Below are positions 26,607-35,702 of a DNA stretch of 64,000 bases, in pieces. Source of the stretch: Flavobacterium chryseum. GTDB lineage: Bacteria; Bacteroidota; Bacteroidia; Flavobacteriales; Flavobacteriaceae. The notes under the pieces are model-generated. The model was given only the letters and a program-made list of their open reading frames with translations, made no database searches and was not told the DNA's origin. Location: contig NZ_SNWW01000004.1 of assembly GCF_004362015.1 (NCBI RefSeq), positions 312,136 to 376,135 on the forward strand. The letters are read 5' to 3'. Each line of letters opens with the position of its first letter. Position 1 is the first letter of the stretch. The position numbers and the translations under genes were made by a program.

Positions 26607-27959
26607 ATGTTTGATAATTTAAGTGATAAGTTAGATAAAGCCTTCCATATATTAAAAGGGCACGGTAAAATTACAGAAGTAAACGTTGCCGATACCTTAA
26701 AAGAAGTTCGTCGTGCCTTGCTTGATGCCGATGTTAACTTTAAAATTGCTAAAGATTTTACAACCAAAGTAAAAGAAAAAGCAATTGGTCAGGACGTTTT
26801 AACTACGCTTCAGCCAGGACAATTATTGGTGAAGCTGGTAAAAGACGAGTTGACAGAATTAATGGGTGGCGATGTTGCAGGAATTAATCTTTCTGGAACT
26901 CCTTCAGTTATTTTAATGTCAGGATTGCAAGGTTCTGGTAAAACAACTTTCTCAGGAAAATTAGCTAATTTTCTAAAAACAAAGAAAAACAAAAAACCAC
27001 TTCTTGTAGCGTGTGATATCTACCGTCCTGCGGCGATAAACCAGTTGCATGTTGTTGGAGATCAAATAGGTGTTGAGGTTTACTCAGAGCCGGAAAACAA
27101 AAATCCTGTCGAAATTGCCCAAAACGCAATCAAACATGCAAAAGCAAACGGTTTCAATGTTGTAATTGTCGATACTGCTGGTCGTTTGGCAGTAGACAAA
27201 GAAATGATGGATGAAATTGCACGTGTTCACAAAGCAATTCAGCCACAGGAAACATTGTTCGTTGTTGATGCAATGACAGGACAAGATGCTGTAAATACAG
27301 CAAAAGCCTTCAACGATATCCTGAACTTTGATGGAGTTATTTTAACAAAATTAGATGGTGATACACGTGGTGGAGCTGCAATTTCGATTAAAACGGTTGT
27401 AAACAAACCAATCAAATTTGTGGGTACAGGCGAAAAGATGGAAGCAATTGATGTTTTCTATCCAGATCGTATGGCTGAGCGTATTTTGGGTATGGGTGAC
27501 GTTGTGTCGCTTGTAGAAAGAGCACAAGAACAATTTGATGAAGAAGAAGCCAGAAAACTTCAAAAGAAAATCGCTAAAAACGAATTTGGTTTTGATGATT
27601 TCTTAACCCAAATTCAACAAGTAAAGAAAATGGGTAATATGAAGGATTTGGTTGGAATGATACCAGGAGCTTCAAAAGCCATGAAAGATGTAGAAATAGA
27701 AGATGATGCTTTCAAACATATCGAAGCCATCATTCACTCGATGACGCCAATCGAAAGAAGCAAACCTGCCATAATCGACGTAAAAAGGAAAGCCAGAATC
27801 GCTAAAGGTTCAGGAACCAAAGTCGAGCAAGTAAATCAGTTGATGAAGCAGTTTGACCAAATGAGCAAGATGATGAAAATGATGCAAGGTCCGGGCGGAA
27901 AAAACCTGATGAAAATGATGGGAGGCATGAAAGGAATGCCAGGCGGAATGCCGAGATAA
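26607..27959 (+). CDS. ffh: Signal recognition particle protein Ffh
   Basis: The 450-residue GTPase has an N domain (1-90) and a G domain with the P-loop GLQGSGKTT (106-114), DTAGRL and TKLDGDTRGG. The methionine-rich M domain (about 300-450) ends in a Met/Gly-rich tail. With the 4.5S-type RNA it recognises signal sequences and targets ribosomes to FtsY and the translocon. It has a perfect promoter 23 nt upstream. Confidence 0.97.
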   Translation: MFDNLSDKLDKAFHILKGHGKITEVNVADTLKEVRRALLDADVNFKIAKDFTTKVKEKAIGQDVLTTLQPGQLLVKLVKDELTELMGGDVAGINLSGTPSVILMSGLQGSGKTTFSGKLANFLKTKKNKKPLLVACDIYRPAAINQLHVVGDQIGVEVYSEPENKNPVEIAQNAIKHAKANGFNVVIVDTAGRLAVDKEMMDEIARVHKAIQPQETLFVVDAMTGQDAVNTAKAFNDILNFDGVILTKLDGDTRGGAAISIKTVVNKPIKFVGTGEKMEAIDVFYPDRMAERILGMGDVVSLVERAQEQFDEEEARKLQKKIAKNEFGFDDFLTQIQQVKKMGNMKDLVGMIPGASKAMKDVEIEDDAFKHIEAIIHSMTPIERSKPAIIDVKRKARIAKGSGTKVEQVNQLMKQFDQMSKMMKMMQGPGGKNLMKMMGGMKGMPGGMPR

Positions 27960-28088
27960 AGAAAAATTTGTTTAAGGTTTAAAGTTTCAAGTTACTTGGA
28001 ATTTTAGACCTTAAATTTTATAACTATATTAATAATAGAGAAGCAGTTAACTTCTCACTTTTAACTCAAAACATTTAACTTAAAAGAA

Positions 28089-28973
28089 ATGCAACTACTA
28101 GACGGTAAAAAAACAGCTGAAGACATTAAAAACGAAATCGCGGCCGAAGTTCAATCGATAAAAGATGCAGGAGGAAAAGTGCCTCATTTAGCAGCAGTAA
28201 TCGTAGGAACAAACGGAGCAAGTTTAACTTACGTAGGAAGTAAAGTAAAATCTTGCCAGCAAATTGGCTTTGATTCAACTTTAGTAAGTTTACCGGAAGA
28301 TATTACCGAAGAAGCCTTGTTAGCTAAAATTAAAGAGTTGAACGAAGATGATGATCTTGACGGATTTATCGTTCAGTTACCGTTGCCAAAACATATCGAC
28401 GAGCAAAAAATATTATTAGCAATCGATCCTGATAAAGACGTAGACGGATTTCATCCAACAAACTTTGGAAGAATGGCGCTTGAAATGGAAAGTTTCATTC
28501 CTGCAACACCATTCGGAATCATGCAGTTATTAGAACGTTACAACGTAGAAACTGCCGGAAAACATACTGTAGTTATCGGAAGAAGCCATATCGTGGGCCG
28601 ACCAATGAGTATTTTAATGAGCTGTAAAGGAAATCCCGGAGATTCAACCGTTACGCTAACACATAGCCGTACTAAAAACTTAGCAGAATTTACTAAAAAC
28701 GCAGATATTATCATTACCGCTTTAGGAGTTCCTGAATTTTTAAAAGGAGATATGGTTAAAGACGGAGTTGTAATCGTAGATGTTGGAATCACTCGCGTAG
28801 AAGACGCTTCAAACCCAAAAGGTTATGTTATAAAAGGCGATGTCGATTTTGATGAAGTAAGCAAAAAATCATCATTCATAACCCCAGTTCCTGGTGGAGT
28901 AGGACCAATGACAATTGCAATGTTACTTAAAAACACGCTTTTAGCCCGCAAAATGAGAAGCGCCAAAAAATAA
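28089..28973 (+). CDS. folD: Bifunctional methylenetetrahydrofolate dehydrogenase/cyclohydrolase
   Basis: The 294-residue length is standard for FolD. Conserved phrases are [14 protein letters not shown] with the catalytic Lys of Yxxx[25 protein letters not shown], the NADP-binding [12 protein letters not shown], and [15 protein letters not shown]. It interconverts 5,10-methylene- and 10-formyl-tetrahydrofolate in the cytoplasm. The 129-nt gap to ffh contains the AT-rich TTTAAGGTTT/CAAGTT type of low-complexity repeat, so read-through from ffh is possible. Confidence 0.96.
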   Translation: MQLLDGKKTAEDIKNEIAAEVQSIKDAGGKVPHLAAVIVGTNGASLTYVGSKVKSCQQIGFDSTLVSLPEDITEEALLAKIKELNEDDDLDGFIVQLPLPKHIDEQKILLAIDPDKDVDGFHPTNFGRMALEMESFIPATPFGIMQLLERYNVETAGKHTVVIGRSHIVGRPMSILMSCKGNPGDSTVTLTHSRTKNLAEFTKNADIIITALGVPEFLKGDMVKDGVVIVDVGITRVEDASNPKGYVIKGDVDFDEVSKKSSFITPVPGGVGPMTIAMLLKNTLLARKMRSAKK

Positions 28974-28994
28974 GTTTACAATAAAATTATAAGC

Positions 28995-29024
28995 AAAGCC
29001 CATTCAAACGAGTGGGCTTTTGTT
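28995..29024 (+). terminator. folD terminator
   Basis: The stem AAAGCCCATT/AGTGGGCTTT (one wobble pair) with a 6-nt loop is followed by TTGTTGTTT. Confidence 0.7.
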
Positions 29025-29028
29025 GTTT

Positions 29029-29151
29029 ATAATACGGTCGGGCTATCCATGCTACTTCGGTAGCTTATTGCTATCCCTCACGCAATTTATAGTCAATAAA
29101 ACATATCATTTCTGCAATCCCGAAGCTTCGGAACAAAGCCTTGCAGGTATA
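29029..29151. repeat. Intergenic repeat with a UUCG-capped hairpin
   Basis: The segment contains GCTAC-TTCG-GTAGC, a stem with a stable UUCG tetraloop. GGGCTATCC and GCTATCCCTC flank it, and a second pair (GCAATCCCGAAGCTTCGGAACAAAGCCTTGC) follows. It lies between folD and the membrane-protein operon; no protein is encoded. Confidence 0.6.
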
Positions 29152-29188
29152 TTTTCAACATCAAAAAAAAATAAATGATGATTTTTAT

Positions 29189-29217
29189 TTGTCAATTCAA
29201 AATAAAACATAACTTTG
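29189..29217 (+). promoter_or_regulatory. Promoter of the winged-helix regulator operon
   Basis: TTG (29189-29191), an 18-nt spacer and TAACTTTG (29210-29217) match the consensus. The -7 box overlaps the palindrome CTTTG-N5-CAAAG (29213-29227), so a repressor binding there would block the promoter. The reading frame could be opened at 29175, but that lies upstream of the promoter. Confidence 0.75.
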
Positions 29218-29227
29218 TACTTCAAAG
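29213..29227. promoter_or_regulatory. Candidate operator CTTTG-N5-CAAAG, copy 1
   Basis: This inverted repeat overlaps the -7 box of the operon. A second copy lies at 30171-30185, just after the winged-helix regulator gene and before the DUF4153-type gene. Confidence 0.55.
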
Positions 29228-29237
29228 CACTTTAATT

Positions 29238-29852
29238 ATGAATCAGAAGCATCAGGAAGATTTAGCACACATTCGCTCAATGATGGAGCGTTCTTCAAGA
29301 TTTATATCGCTAAGCGGACTTTCAGGAGTTTTCGCTGGCTTATCGGCATTAATTGGTGGCTTATATGTTTATCAGTTGTTTAGAAAAAACGGTGTTGATT
29401 ACTTCAATGATCAACATATACTATATTCTGCTAATCTGGTTTCAGAATTGATTGTCACTGGGGTTCTCATTTTATTATTTGCTTTAACTTTTGGAATATT
29501 TTTTACGCTTAGAAAAAGCAAAAAGGATAATTTGCCAGTCTGGACAACCGCTACAAAAAACATGCTTTTTAATCTGGCTGTTCCTTTAACTGCAGGTGGT
29601 GTTTTTTGTCTGGCACTTTTATATCATCAAATATATGTTCTTGTGGCCCCGGCAACTTTAATATTTTATGGATTAGCACTTGTCAATGCAGAAAAGTATA
29701 CATTTTCTGATGTCAAATATCTAGGCTTTTGCCAATTGATATTAGGCTTTGTTTCTCTTTTCTTTTTAGGATATGGTTTGATTTTTTGGATTCTGGGTTT
29801 TGGAATTTTACATATCTTATACGGATTAGTAATGTTCAAAAAATACAAATAG
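29238..29852 (+). CDS. Polytopic membrane protein of unknown function
   Basis: The start at the second available ATG cluster (MNQKHQEDLAHIRSMMERSS) lies 21 nt after the -7 box, giving 204 residues. A soluble helix of about 20 residues is followed by six hydrophobic segments (about 22-46, 65-92, 108-130, 132-149, 160-176 and 178-198). No known motif was recognised. It is the first gene of an operon with a winged-helix regulator 4 nt downstream and a DUF4153-type protein, so it is probably a target or partner of that regulator. Confidence 0.75.
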   Translation: MNQKHQEDLAHIRSMMERSSRFISLSGLSGVFAGLSALIGGLYVYQLFRKNGVDYFNDQHILYSANLVSELIVTGVLILLFALTFGIFFTLRKSKKDNLPVWTTATKNMLFNLAVPLTAGGVFCLALLYHQIYVLVAPATLIFYGLALVNAEKYTFSDVKYLGFCQLILGFVSLFFLGYGLIFWILGFGILHILYGLVMFKKYK

Positions 29853-29856
29853 ACCA

Positions 29857-30153
29857 ATGGGAATCATTGATAAACTAAATAAAGATTTTGAAAGCCGTGT
29901 CAGATTGGGAATTATGTCCATTCTGATGGTCAACGATTGGGTAGATTTTACCGAGATGAAAACACTATTAAACATCACCGACGGTAATTTAGCAAGTCAT
30001 TCCTCGGCACTTGAAAAATCTGAATATATTGAAGTAAAAAAAGAATTCGTGGGCAAAAAGCCTAAAACATCTTACAGAGTGACCAATAGAGGACGCGCGG
30101 CCTTTAACGAACACTTATCGAGTCTTGAAAAATTAATGAAATCTAACAAGTAA
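29857..30153 (+). CDS. Winged-helix transcriptional regulator (HTH_34 type)
   Basis: The 98-residue protein matches the small single-domain MarR/PadR-like winged helix: helices at 10-25 (RVRLGIMSILMVND), a recognition helix near 40-58 (NITDGNLASHSSALEKSEYI) and a wing with KKPKTSYRVTNRGRAAF. It likely binds DNA as a dimer with no separate effector domain. It sits between two membrane-protein genes whose upstream regions each carry CTTTG-N5-CAAAG, the natural candidate for its operator. Confidence 0.85.
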   Translation: MGIIDKLNKDFESRVRLGIMSILMVNDWVDFTEMKTLLNITDGNLASHSSALEKSEYIEVKKEFVGKKPKTSYRVTNRGRAAFNEHLSSLEKLMKSNK

Positions 30154-30170
30154 AATTTTTTATCCAAATA

Positions 30171-30185
30171 CTTTGAAATGCAAAG
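30171..30185. promoter_or_regulatory. Candidate operator CTTTG-N5-CAAAG, copy 2
   Basis: The palindrome extends to TACTTTG-N5-CAAAGTA (30169-30187). An ATG at 30178 falls in its centre, so the real start of the next gene is probably the ATG at 30205. Confidence 0.6.
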
Positions 30186-30204
30186 TACTTTTAAATTTAA
30201 AATC

Positions 30205-31599
30205 ATGAAAAAACATCATTTAATTCTGGCATGCAGTTTAATATTTACACTGCTTTTTTACAAAGAGTCAATAGGAGTAAACCTCGCTATTTTTGGATTA
30301 GTCATAACAGGCCTAATCTGTTATTTCTTTCAGGATCGGTTTATCGACCGTACACATTTGATTTTGGTTGTCACATCCGTTTTATCTTGCTTTGCTTTTG
30401 CCTGGTATGGAGATTTTGCTTCCTTTTTAGCCTTGGCACTATCAGTTCTCTTTCTGCAATTTAAAACGCAGGATTATAAACTCAAAATCATACAAGTTTT
30501 TCCACTAGTATTTCTCAACGGAATAACTTCATTAGGCCGCGTTCTTATGTTTAATCAATGGCTTCCGGAAAAGAAAATTAGCAATGATTTTACTAAAAAG
30601 CTGATTGCCTATTTTATCATTCCGGCAGTATTCTTGTTTTTCTTTTTTATAGTGTATTCTTTTGGAAGTGAACATTTTTCATCTCTATTTACAGATTATA
30701 CCTTAGACATTGATATTGTGTCATTACTATTAATAAGTCTTTTAGGCTTTTATATTTCTTTCAGTTTCTGGAATTATTGGGTTCCCGAGGTTTGTTATGA
30801 TAAAAATGAATTGCTCGATAATGATTTCAAAAATGTAGACGAAGTTAAAAATCAAAATACATTTTCATTTCTTGATCTTGATTTTGAAAGAAAAAGTGGC
30901 GAAATCACCTTGTTATTATTGAATTTAATGCTTTTGGTTTTTGTAGTGACATATAACTACGAGCAATTTTTTGAAGTAATCGAAGTTCAGGCTTCTAAAT
31001 TAAGCGCCGACACTCACGAAAGAGTAAATTCAGTAATTTTTTCTACCCTAATGGCGGTGGGTGTCATCCTATTTTATTTTAAAGGTGGATTTAATTTTGA
31101 TAAAAAAGCCACAACACTAAAAAAGTTGGCCAAAATATGGATTTTCTTAAATGGAGTTTTGATCATAAGTACGATCGTTAAAAATTCAGAATACGTATCG
31201 TTTTTCGGATTAACCTATAAAAGACTTGGCGTTTATGCCTTTCTGATTTTGGCGATTATAGGTTTGGTTTACGCCTTTTTGAAAATTACCAAACAAAAAA
31301 CAAACGCTTATCTCTTTAATCAGATGATCTGGTATTTTTATGGAACCGTTCTTTTGTGCAGTTTCGTGAATTGGGGAAATCTAATTACAACCTATAATAT
31401 CTCGGTAAATAAAGGAGTCGAGCCAAAATTTTTAAGCGGATTAAATTTCAATGATGAAGCGCGTCGGGAATATTTCTTACGTAATAATCTAGACGGGAAA
31501 TACCAGGAAAGTTCAAGGGAAGAAGAAATTGCACAGTATAAAAATCAGACGATTTTATCTAAAGTTTTATATTATGAATATATAAATGATAAAAAGTAG
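30205..31599 (+). CDS. DUF4153/DUF4173-type membrane protein
   Basis: Taking MKKHHLIL as the start gives 464 residues; the upstream in-frame ATG lies inside the operator palindrome. About 11 hydrophobic segments alternate with a polar central loop (about 205-240) and a polar C-terminal tail of about 75 residues. The segment NSEYVSFFGLTYKRLGVYAF is typical of this Bacteroidetes/Firmicutes family, whose function is unknown. It is the third gene of the regulator operon, and an AT-rich orphan gene starts 5 nt after its stop. Confidence 0.75.
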   Translation: MKKHHLILACSLIFTLLFYKESIGVNLAIFGLVITGLICYFFQDRFIDRTHLILVVTSVLSCFAFAWYGDFASFLALALSVLFLQFKTQDYKLKIIQVFPLVFLNGITSLGRVLMFNQWLPEKKISNDFTKKLIAYFIIPAVFLFFFFIVYSFGSEHFSSLFTDYTLDIDIVSLLLISLLGFYISFSFWNYWVPEVCYDKNELLDNDFKNVDEVKNQNTFSFLDLDFERKSGEITLLLLNLMLLVFVVTYNYEQFFEVIEVQASKLSADTHERVNSVIFSTLMAVGVILFYFKGGFNFDKKATTLKKLAKIWIFLNGVLIISTIVKNSEYVSFFGLTYKRLGVYAFLILAIIGLVYAFLKITKQKTNAYLFNQMIWYFYGTVLLCSFVNWGNLITTYNISVNKGVEPKFLSGLNFNDEARREYFLRNNLDGKYQESSREEEIAQYKNQTILSKVLYYEYINDKK

Positions 31600-31604
31600 T
31601 TGAT

Positions 31605-32309
31605 ATGAAAATCATAATGTTTTTAATACTATCCTATTTTTTGCCAATCAATTTATATCCGCAAAAATTAGAATATCGTAATGTTGATTATTATTTTGAT
31701 ATGGTTGAAAAATTAGAAATCGACAAACTTAAAAAAGAAGGTATAATTGACAAAAATTTAAATGTTACTAAAAAATACAAAAATATCGGTAAGAATGAAT
31801 TAAATGACAAAGGACAAAGCAAGTATTTTGATGTGAAAATCAATATTCTAAAATTTGTTTTTAAAGATTATCTATACCAACAACATTTAGAATATAAACA
31901 AGATGTTTATGTTCTATACTTTTCAATGGCCGGATTTGATGATACAGAATGGTGTATAATAAAATGGAGAAAAGATAAATGGAATTATCAAGACAAGATT
32001 GATAAAAAGTTAGTTAATATGCAAAGGGACAATAGAGGAGAAAATAAAAATTTAGATTTTAGTTTTATTTGTTTCAACTATGATGAAGGACCGAAAAATT
32101 TAGATAGGGTAATAATTTTTATTAAAAACAATTATTTAGTTATGGAACGTGGTGGTCTTTATCATTCTTTGTTTGATTTAAAAAACAATAAGCTTTTAAT
32201 TAATGAGGATTCTCCATTTACTAAAAGTAATACGGATAATAAAGAGGAGATGAACCTTTGGATAAAAGAAAATGTTCATGATAAAATTTTAAAAATTATC
32301 AATCAATAG
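31605..32309 (+). CDS. Secreted or periplasmic protein of unknown function
   Basis: The 234-residue protein has a signal peptide (MKIIMFLILSYFLPINLYPQ, cleavage near 19). The mature part is rich in Lys, Asn, Asp and aromatic residues, with the phrase FSMAGFDDTEWCIIKW in the middle. I recognise no family. It starts 5 nt after the DUF4153-type stop and so may be co-transcribed, but its higher AT content suggests later acquisition. A strong terminator follows. Confidence 0.6.
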   Translation: MKIIMFLILSYFLPINLYPQKLEYRNVDYYFDMVEKLEIDKLKKEGIIDKNLNVTKKYKNIGKNELNDKGQSKYFDVKINILKFVFKDYLYQQHLEYKQDVYVLYFSMAGFDDTEWCIIKWRKDKWNYQDKIDKKLVNMQRDNRGENKNLDFSFICFNYDEGPKNLDRVIIFIKNNYLVMERGGLYHSLFDLKNNKLLINEDSPFTKSNTDNKEEMNLWIKENVHDKILKIINQ

Positions 32310-32310
32310 G

Positions 32311-32347
32311 AAAAAATCCCATTCAGTTTTTGAATGGGATTTTTTTG
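32311..32347 (+). terminator. Terminator of the regulator operon
   Basis: The perfect stem AAAAATCCCATTCA and its complement with loop GTTTT precede T7. Confidence 0.9.
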
Positions 32348-32452
32348 TTTTTTAAATTAATGTAAGTCAATATTTATAAGTAGTTCAGACAAGTAATTGT
32401 TAATTAATATACTTATTACAAAGCGTTAAAACTTATTAAGAAATTGTTTACT

Positions 32453-32460
32453 ATATTTGA
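32453..32460 (+). promoter_or_regulatory. -7 element for the 32560 gene
   Basis: TATATTTG matches the consensus exactly; the start codon is 100 nt downstream. The -33 part is not clear, and the 250-nt gap otherwise holds only AT-rich sequence. Confidence 0.4.
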
Positions 32461-32559
32461 TTCTTTGAAATTTTAAAGTTTTATTTGTTTTTAATTGAAT
32501 AAAACGAAATTTTTCTTAAAAACATAATTAATTATTAACTCTAACCTAATATCAAACCT

Positions 32560-33033
32560 ATGACAAAAATTACCCTTAATGTGAATAAAGAAAATATTGA
32601 CCCACCAGGATTTGCACTTTCAGAAAAAGATATAGTTTGTCCACAAGTTGGCAGTGTTTCATTTCCTAAAAGAAAATCCGTTGGTATTTTAGCTCCTTAT
32701 GTAGAAGCCTATTATGATTCTAAGAAGAATATTTTAACAGCAAAAGCAGTTGTATATGTAGATTTGACTGCAGAAAACATAGATTTCAAATGTAGAGTTT
32801 TTCAAAACTGTTATATAGATATGGATGGAAATGCACAATTGCAATTTTTTATAGCTTACGACACTCCTGAGAAAGTTTCAAAAGATTTTACTATTCACGA
32901 AATTTCGTTTGAAGCAAATAAAGATTATTTTAAAGGACAGTTTGCAAATGTAAAAACAATTCAAACGTTCCTTTGGGATATAGATCCTGAAACTTCAAGA
33001 GGTACTGAGACTACTGTTCAGCATGGAGGATAG
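32560..33033 (+). CDS. Cytoplasmic orphan protein of unknown function
   Basis: The 157-residue protein has no signal peptide. It contains two cysteines near 27 and 77 and a third near 83 (FKCRVFQNCYIDMDG), alternating hydrophobic strands and a polar C-terminus (DIDPETSRGTETTVQHGG). It looks like a small all-beta domain. No family recognised. It is monocistronic, with a -7 box upstream and a 15-bp hairpin downstream, and lies between the regulator operon and a two-component pair. Confidence 0.6.
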   Translation: MTKITLNVNKENIDPPGFALSEKDIVCPQVGSVSFPKRKSVGILAPYVEAYYDSKKNILTAKAVVYVDLTAENIDFKCRVFQNCYIDMDGNAQLQFFIAYDTPEKVSKDFTIHEISFEANKDYFKGQFANVKTIQTFLWDIDPETSRGTETTVQHGG

Positions 33034-33092
33034 TATTATGTTATAGCAAAATTTTAAAAATTAGAATATAGTCTTTAAAAAAAGATTAAGAA

Positions 33093-33128
33093 AAATATAT
33101 ACTAGCAAAGTTCTGCTAGTATATATTT
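33093..33128 (+). terminator. Long AT hairpin after the 32560 gene
   Basis: A perfect 15-bp stem (AAATATATACTAGCA and its complement) has a 6-nt loop. The T tail is short, so it may act as a terminator or as an RNA-stabilising structure. Confidence 0.65.
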
Positions 33129-33154
33129 ATAACAATTAAATCTATAAATAAAGA

Positions 33155-34897
33155 ATGCTTAATATTAAATTATTATTTTTTTTTTCATTGTTATTTAATT
33201 CATTTTTTATCTTCTCACAAGAAAATATTCAGAAAAATAATTTGTTTAAGAATGAAATAAAAAAGACTGTAAATAAATTCGAAAAGGAGGCTAATTTTAA
33301 TAAAGCAGCATCATTTTTTATAGAAAAAAACTGGGATTCAACGTTAGTTTATTCTATGAAGCAAATTGCTTTAACCAAAAATATTAAACTTTTAGATTAT
33401 TGCCATTATTTTCGAGGAATCAGTTTCAGAGAAAAAAACCTTATAAATGAATCTAAAAATGAATTTGAAAAAATTTCTAATTTTTTTCAATTTAACTATA
33501 AAGTAAAAAATAATCTTGGCGAAATTGCATTAGAACAAAATAAATTTAAACAAGCCTTAAAATATTTTTACCAAATAGAAATATTGTCCAACAGAGAAAT
33601 TTATGATTTAAAAAGAAGTACCATTCTTCATAATATAGGATTATGCCATTTGCATTTGCAAGACTTCAATCAATCAGAAAAATATCTGTTTAAAAGTTCA
33701 AAATTACAAGAAACACAAAAAGATACAGTATTACTCATTGGATCCTATATGGATCTAGCGAATTTATATTATACACAATTCAAAGACAGCGAAGCAATTC
33801 CTTATTTTGAAAAGGCATATAATTTATCCAAAAAAGTAAAGTCGTTTGATTTAAAAAGAGCAGCAGCCAAAAATATGGCAGCAGTGGAAGAGAATAGAAA
33901 AAATTTCAAACTTGCTCTAGAATACCGAAAAGAATACGAAACCTGGAAAGATTCTCTAAACGATCAAAATAAAGTTTGGGCAATTGCAGATCTGGAAAAG
34001 AAGTTTGCCGTAAAACAAAAACAAAAAGAAGTAGACGTTCTTGCAGCCGAGAATAAAGTAAAAATAGCCGAAAGAAATGGATTTATCCTTGCTTCAGTTT
34101 TGCTTTTAATATTGTTTGGAACCGGAGTTTATTTTTACAGACAAAAAATTAAAAACAATAAAATTATTCTGGCTCAGAAAAACGAGCTCGACGAACTAAA
34201 TGCTACAAAAGATAAATTGTTTTCTATCGTAAGTCACGATTTGCGATCATCAGTAAATGCTTTAAAAACAAGTAACGGTAAACTGATAGAGAATCTTAAA
34301 AGTAAAAATTTTAACGAACTCGATGTTTTACTTCATAACAATAGTGATATTGCCAATGGAGCTTATAATTTGTTAGACAACCTGCTTAATTGGGCTTTGC
34401 TGCAAACCAAACAAGCTTATTTTTATCAGGAATCGCTTCATCTGGCTTCGATCGTACAACATGTAGAATACAATTATAAACCGTTGATGTTAAACAAAAG
34501 CATCAATTATAAAAACAATGTTGCTGCTTCTGATTATGTTTTTGCCGATATGGATTCCCTCAAAATAATTATCAGAAATCTATTAGACAATGCCATTAAA
34601 TTCTCTCAGGAAAACGGAACAATCTCAATTTATACCAGACCTTCAGCAGATGATTTTTGTTATTTAGTGATTGAAGATACGGGATCCGGAATGAATGCTG
34701 CAACAAAAAAGGAATTATTAAAAGATACCGTTTTGCTTTCGAAAAAGAAAAATGACGAAAATATAGGAACCGGATTAGGAATGCAATTGTGCAAAAGTAT
34801 GATTCATAAAAATGGCGGCAGACTTGATATCGAAAGTGAAGAAAATGTTGGAACAAAAATAATTATAGCATTACAAAAGATTAAAAATCATGGATAA
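33155..34897 (+). CDS. TPR-containing sensor histidine kinase
   Basis: The 580-residue protein has a signal peptide (about 1-20) and a periplasmic region with about six TPR-like helical hairpins (45-265). A coiled coil precedes one membrane segment (about 309-328). The cytoplasmic kinase has the H-box SIVSHDLRSS (His361), the N-box IIRNLLDNAIKFS, and G-boxes EDTGSGMN and GTGLGMQLCK. It overlaps the response regulator gene by 8 nt. This TPR-kinase/LytTR pairing is common in Bacteroidetes; signal unknown. Confidence 0.92.
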   Translation: MLNIKLLFFFSLLFNSFFIFSQENIQKNNLFKNEIKKTVNKFEKEANFNKAASFFIEKNWDSTLVYSMKQIALTKNIKLLDYCHYFRGISFREKNLINESKNEFEKISNFFQFNYKVKNNLGEIALEQNKFKQALKYFYQIEILSNREIYDLKRSTILHNIGLCHLHLQDFNQSEKYLFKSSKLQETQKDTVLLIGSYMDLANLYYTQFKDSEAIPYFEKAYNLSKKVKSFDLKRAAAKNMAAVEENRKNFKLALEYRKEYETWKDSLNDQNKVWAIADLEKKFAVKQKQKEVDVLAAENKVKIAERNGFILASVLLLILFGTGVYFYRQKIKNNKIILAQKNELDELNATKDKLFSIVSHDLRSSVNALKTSNGKLIENLKSKNFNELDVLLHNNSDIANGAYNLLDNLLNWALLQTKQAYFYQESLHLASIVQHVEYNYKPLMLNKSINYKNNVAASDYVFADMDSLKIIIRNLLDNAIKFSQENGTISIYTRPSADDFCYLVIEDTGSGMNAATKKELLKDTVLLSKKKNDENIGTGLGMQLCKSMIHKNGGRLDIESEENVGTKIIIALQKIKNHG

Positions 34898-35636
34898 TAT
34901 TAATGTACTTATTATCGAGGATACGGCCAGCGAAAGCGATGCGCTCGTAAAAGTGCTTACCGAAAATAATTACAATATTGTTGGAATTGCTCCAACGTAT
35001 ACCGAAGCCTTACAACTATTTTATCAAAACAACATTGATATTGTTGTTATTGATGTTTTTCTGGACGGAAAACCGGACGGAATTACCTTTGCAGAAACCA
35101 TAAATATTGTTCCGAACAGTGTAAAACCTTTTGTTTTTTTGACCAGCTCGAAAGACCGCCAAATTTTTGAAAGAGCAAAACTGACCAAACCTTTCAGCTT
35201 TTTAATGAAACCTTTCAATGAACTTGAAATTTTGTACGCGCTCGAAATGGCCGTTGAAAAGTTTTACGAACAAACCAATGTTTTTCACAGCGTAGATCAA
35301 AATACTGTTGTAAGTAGCGATTCGCTTTTTATCAAAAAAAATAAAGCTCTAAAAAAAGTTCGAATTGAAGATATTGTTTACATAGAAGTAGAAGATCGTT
35401 ATTGTAATATAGTTACGGATGTTGAGAAATTCGTAATTCTAATTTCATTAACCAAAATTATTCAGCTTCTTGATGCGACTAAATTTTGTCAGACACATCG
35501 AAACTATATCGTCAACATCAGTAAAATAGAAGAAATCATTGTCAATGATAATCTCGTCATTTTAAAAGGAAATCACAAAGTAACCTTAAGTGATAAATAC
35601 AAAGACTTCGTAAAAAACTTTCGCATATTACGCTAG
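34890..35636 (+). CDS. LytTR-family response regulator
   Basis: The 248-residue protein has a receiver domain (1-120) with acidic residues Glu10/Asp11, phospho-acceptor Asp55 (VVIDVFLDG) and Lys in LMKPF. A LytTR DNA-binding domain follows (about 145-248; VRIEDIVYIEVEDRYCNI, FCQTHRNYIVNISKIEEI). It is the partner of the overlapping upstream kinase. LytTR proteins bind direct repeats in promoters; no target is evident here. Confidence 0.93.
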   Translation: MDNINVLIIEDTASESDALVKVLTENNYNIVGIAPTYTEALQLFYQNNIDIVVIDVFLDGKPDGITFAETINIVPNSVKPFVFLTSSKDRQIFERAKLTKPFSFLMKPFNELEILYALEMAVEKFYEQTNVFHSVDQNTVVSSDSLFIKKNKALKKVRIEDIVYIEVEDRYCNIVTDVEKFVILISLTKIIQLLDATKFCQTHRNYIVNISKIEEIIVNDNLVILKGNHKVTLSDKYKDFVKNFRILR

Positions 35637-35663
35637 CAAAGCTCAGTTTATAAATGCTTTTAT

Positions 35664-35694
35664 AAAAAAACCTTCACATTGTGAAGGTTTTTTT
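35664..35694. terminator. Bidirectional terminator
   Basis: The perfect stem AAAAAACCTTCAC/GTGAAGGTTTTTT with a 3-nt loop lies between the convergent response regulator and rluF genes. Confidence 0.9.
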
Positions 35695-35702
35695 ATTATG
35701 AT

